A stretch of DNA of 64,000 nucleotides from Flavobacteriales bacterium. Lineage in GTDB: Bacteria > Bacteroidota > Bacteroidia > Flavobacteriales_F > PHOS-HE28. Shown here piece after piece: positions 62,083-64,000 of this stretch. The stretch covers positions 1,116,001 to 1,180,000 of the forward strand of contig JADJAA010000001.1 in NCBI GenBank assembly GCA_016704485.1, given 5' to 3'. The notes beneath the pieces were generated by a model. It was not told the DNA's origin. It was given only the letters and a program-made list of their open reading frames with translations, and did not search any database. Position 1 is the first letter of the stretch; each line of letters begins with the position of its first letter. The position numbers were made by a program, and so were the translations under genes.

Positions 62083-63533
62083 ACCAGCAAACGCATTTCG
62101 GTCATCTCTTCCATCGCATACTTCAACCCTTCGCGGCCTAGGCCACTGTCCTTGACACCGCCATAAGGCATGTTGTCGATCCGGAAACCGGGAATGTTGT
62201 TCATGATGATGCCACCGACCTCGAGTTCCTCATGCGCTTGTTTCATGTGCGCGATGCTGTTGGTGTAAACACCGACCTGCAGGCCATACACACTATCATT
62301 CACATTCGCGATGGCCTTACTGAAACTGGTTACGGGTTCGATCACCGCTACAGGACCGAATACTTCTGCGCAATTCACTTTCATATCATGCTTAACATTG
62401 GACAGCAAGGTGGCGGCGTAAATATTGCGATCGGCATCAACGGCCTTTCCTCCGGCGAGAATGTTCGCACCTGCTTTTACTGCTTCATCCACCCAGGTGC
62501 TGATCCGTTCGAAATGACCTTTATCGATGATCGGTCCAACCGAAATGCTCTTATCACCAGGGTCACCCGCTTTCAAATTGCCATACTCCTTCACAAGTAG
62601 TTCCTTGAATTTTTCGTGTACGTTCTCCACTACATAAATGCGTTGCGTACTGATACACGTTTGTCCAGCGTAAAGATTGGCGCCCATGGCAACGGACTTC
62701 GCGGCAGCGGCAAGATCGGTATCATCATCAATGATCACTGAAGCGTTACCACCAAGTTCCAATGCTACTTTTTTCTTCCCACAGATCGCCTTCAAGTGCC
62801 ATCCAACTTTGTCGCTTCCTGTAAAACTCAGCATCGCAATGCGCTCATCGGTCACCAGTTTTTCCGCAACAGGAATTCCACTCAACATAACATGGAAGGC
62901 TCCTTTGGGCCAGCCGATCTCTTCCAACATTTTAGCCAAAGCAAACGCGCTAAGCGGTGCTTGAGGTGCAGGTTTCAGCACAACAGGACAACCTACGGCC
63001 ATAGCGGGAGTTACTTTGTGCAGCACTAAGTTCAAGGGGAAGTTGAATGGCGTAATAGCAGCGATCACACCGATCGGAAATCGTTTCGTAAACGCAGTTT
63101 TTCCCACTCCGGCGCCAACGTCCATGGGTACACTTTCTCCGGTGGAACGAAGGGCTTCCGCGGCGGCGGTCTTCACGGTGTATATGCAACGCGCGATCTC
63201 ACCTTCTGCATAACCGATGGGCTTACCTCCTTCTTGTACGATCAATTGGGCCAAGGCAACTTTGTTCTTCTCGATCAACGCTGCTAGAGCTTCCAACTTT
63301 TCACTCCGCTCTCCGGCACTCATTTTACGAAGCACTTCGCGACTTGCATAAGCTGCAGCGATGGCCTGTTCCATTTGCGCCTCGGTAGCATTTGGCATGC
63401 GCGCTAACTCGGTGCCGTGGTATTTATCGAGCACGGTATTGAAGGTGCCATCACCCGTTCCGATCCAGGAACCGTTTATGTAGCTGGCTTGGTTGAAGAG
63501 TGCGTTGGTCGGTGCGGTCATTGTGTTGGGCAT
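62076..63533 (-). CDS. GapN-like aldehyde dehydrogenase
   Basis: A 485-residue NADP-type aldehyde dehydrogenase. The motifs are ITPFNFPLNLVLHKVTPAMA, the catalytic Glu in VALELGGNASVIIDDDTDL and the catalytic Cys in LYAGQTCISTQRIYV. Its overall pattern, with FKIDNMPYGG-like residues near the end, is like non-phosphorylating glyceraldehyde-3-phosphate dehydrogenases and lactaldehyde-type enzymes. The substrate is not certain. The alternative start ATG at 63521 is equally possible. It converges on the lycopene cyclase. Confidence 0.85.
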   Translation of the reverse strand: MPNTMTAPTNALFNQASYINGSWIGTGDGTFNTVLDKYHGTELARMPNATEAQMEQAIAAAYASREVLRKMSAGERSEKLEALAALIEKNKVALAQLIVQEGGKPIGYAEGEIARCIYTVKTAAAEALRSTGESVPMDVGAGVGKTAFTKRFPIGVIAAITPFNFPLNLVLHKVTPAMAVGCPVVLKPAPQAPLSAFALAKMLEEIGWPKGAFHVMLSGIPVAEKLVTDERIAMLSFTGSDKVGWHLKAICGKKKVALELGGNASVIIDDDTDLAAAAKSVAMGANLYAGQTCISTQRIYVVENVHEKFKELLVKEYGNLKAGDPGDKSISVGPIIDKGHFERISTWVDEAVKAGANILAGGKAVDADRNIYAATLLSNVKHDMKVNCAEVFGPVAVIEPVTSFSKAIANVNDSVYGLQVGVYTNSIAHMKQAHEELEVGGIIMNNIPGFRIDNMPYGGVKDSGLGREGLKYAMEEMTEMRLLVY

Positions 63534-63698
63534 GGTGCAAAGTTATGCGGGGACGAGGGAGCTGCTTGGAAGCTTTATAACCACAGAGGACACAGAGGAA
63601 TGCGTGGATGTTTCAGAATCACAGAGGGCACGGAGAACACAGATAAATTCCATGGGAGCGAGCATGACCGACATGTGTTTGTTCCTCGGATCACATGC
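63534..63698. other. Intergenic with CACAGAGG-type repeats
   Basis: Contains the repeated words ccacagaggacacagagg (63581-63598) and cacagagggcacggag (63622-63637). Such stretches are common in many bacteria and often lie next to GxxExxY genes, as here. They have no known function. Confidence 0.6.
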
Positions 63699-64000
63699 TC
63701 AGATCAACGAACCATTGGCAACTCTGCGTATTCCGTTCTTGAGGTACTTCACATTGAAGTTGATCAGTAACCCGAGCCGTTGGTCCAAAAGTTTCAGGTA
63801 TCCCATAAGTTGGGCCATGTCGATATCCGTAAGGGCCGCAACTGCTTTGTTCTCTACGATCACACGATCGGCTACCCAAAGGTCGCAGCGGTACGGTGTC
63901 TTCAATTGTTCGCCTTTGTAAATGATCGGCACCAGAACTTGTCGCTTGAATGGAATTGCGCGGATCTCCAATTCACGGCATAAACACTCTTCATATACCT
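63699..64000 (-). CDS. GxxExxY family protein, 5' end beyond the window
   Basis: The visible codons read VYEECLCRELEIRAIPFKRQ at the window edge, then YRCDLWVADRVIVENKAVAA, and end YLKNGIRRVANGSLI. This is the GxxExxY/PDDEXK_3 family, which has a restriction-like nuclease core (E and ENK residues visible) and unknown function. The true start lies to the right of 64000. The gene is next to the CACAGAGG repeats described above. Confidence 0.85.
   Translation of the reverse strand, partial: VYEECLCRELEIRAIPFKRQVLVPIIYKGEQLKTPYRCDLWVADRVIVENKAVAALTDIDMAQLMGYLKLLDQRLGLLINFNVKYLKNGIRRVANGSLI

Noticed and set aside
63417..63770. Forward ORF with HRGHRG-type peptide
   Set aside because: This peptide is the usual translation of the CACAGAGG repeats, not a gene; the ORF also overlaps the ALDH start.

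Overview
The window looks like chromosomal DNA of a Bacteroidota bacterium, probably of the Flavobacteriales type. Three lines of sequence evidence support this. Two secreted proteins end in type IX secretion (T9SS) sorting domains. One promoter matches the Bacteroidota consensus exactly (TTTG-N19-TAnnTTTG, at 53807-53837). A flavobacterial-type carotenoid and photolyase operon is present. Base composition is near half GC, with more AT-rich patches at about 2.6-8.7 kb and 22-27 kb.

Layout. 0-2.2 kb: the 3' part of a class A penicillin-binding protein carrying an unusual four-cysteine insert. 2.2-5.3 kb: small accessory genes and an IS1634-like element (3923-5128) with a truncated transposase, perfect 14-bp terminal inverted repeats and a 51-bp target duplication. 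5.3-8.6 kb: a reverse-strand group (DoxX, lipoprotein, folE with an internal stop codon, FAD/NAD reductase) facing an ECF sigma gene; three similar promoter-like elements (TGTAACC/TGTACC, 17-18 bp, TCTAAT/TCAAAC) suggest one autoregulated sigma regulon. 8.8-10.5 kb: small conserved genes. 10.6-28.5 kb: a large island of multi-pass GT-C-like membrane proteins with a DPM1-like GT2 and a GH5-like lipoprotein; its first two membrane genes separate the CoA-transferase genes scoA and scoB. 28.6-49 kb: mostly housekeeping genes (exonuclease, lipB, SIS-domain isomerase, a ParE-type toxin-antitoxin pair, lysS, a HEAT-cyclophilin lipoprotein, a halogenase-like flavoprotein, M28 peptidase, gpsA, aldehyde dehydrogenase, GT2, uvrC, lpxD). 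49-52.4 kb: a large secreted di-haem beta-propeller protein.

52.8-62.1 kb holds a light-response and carotenoid locus: a CarH/LitR-type MerR regulator with the residues expected for adenosylcobalamin binding, then an ECF sigma factor, crtI, crtB, idi and photolyase, each overlapping the next by ATGA. A DUF4397/T9SS gene with a strong terminator interrupts the locus, followed by an SRPBCC protein, crtZ and a lycopene cyclase. The promoter of the sigma-crt operon has a 17-bp dyad between its -33 and -7 elements, a plausible CarH operator. The window ends with a GapN-like dehydrogenase and a partial GxxExxY gene beside CACAGAGG-type repeats.

The parts most worth pursuing are the glycosyltransferase island with its fused C-terminal beta domains, the CarH dyad-in-promoter arrangement, the self-regulating ECF locus with a stop codon inside folE, and the IS element with its long target duplication.
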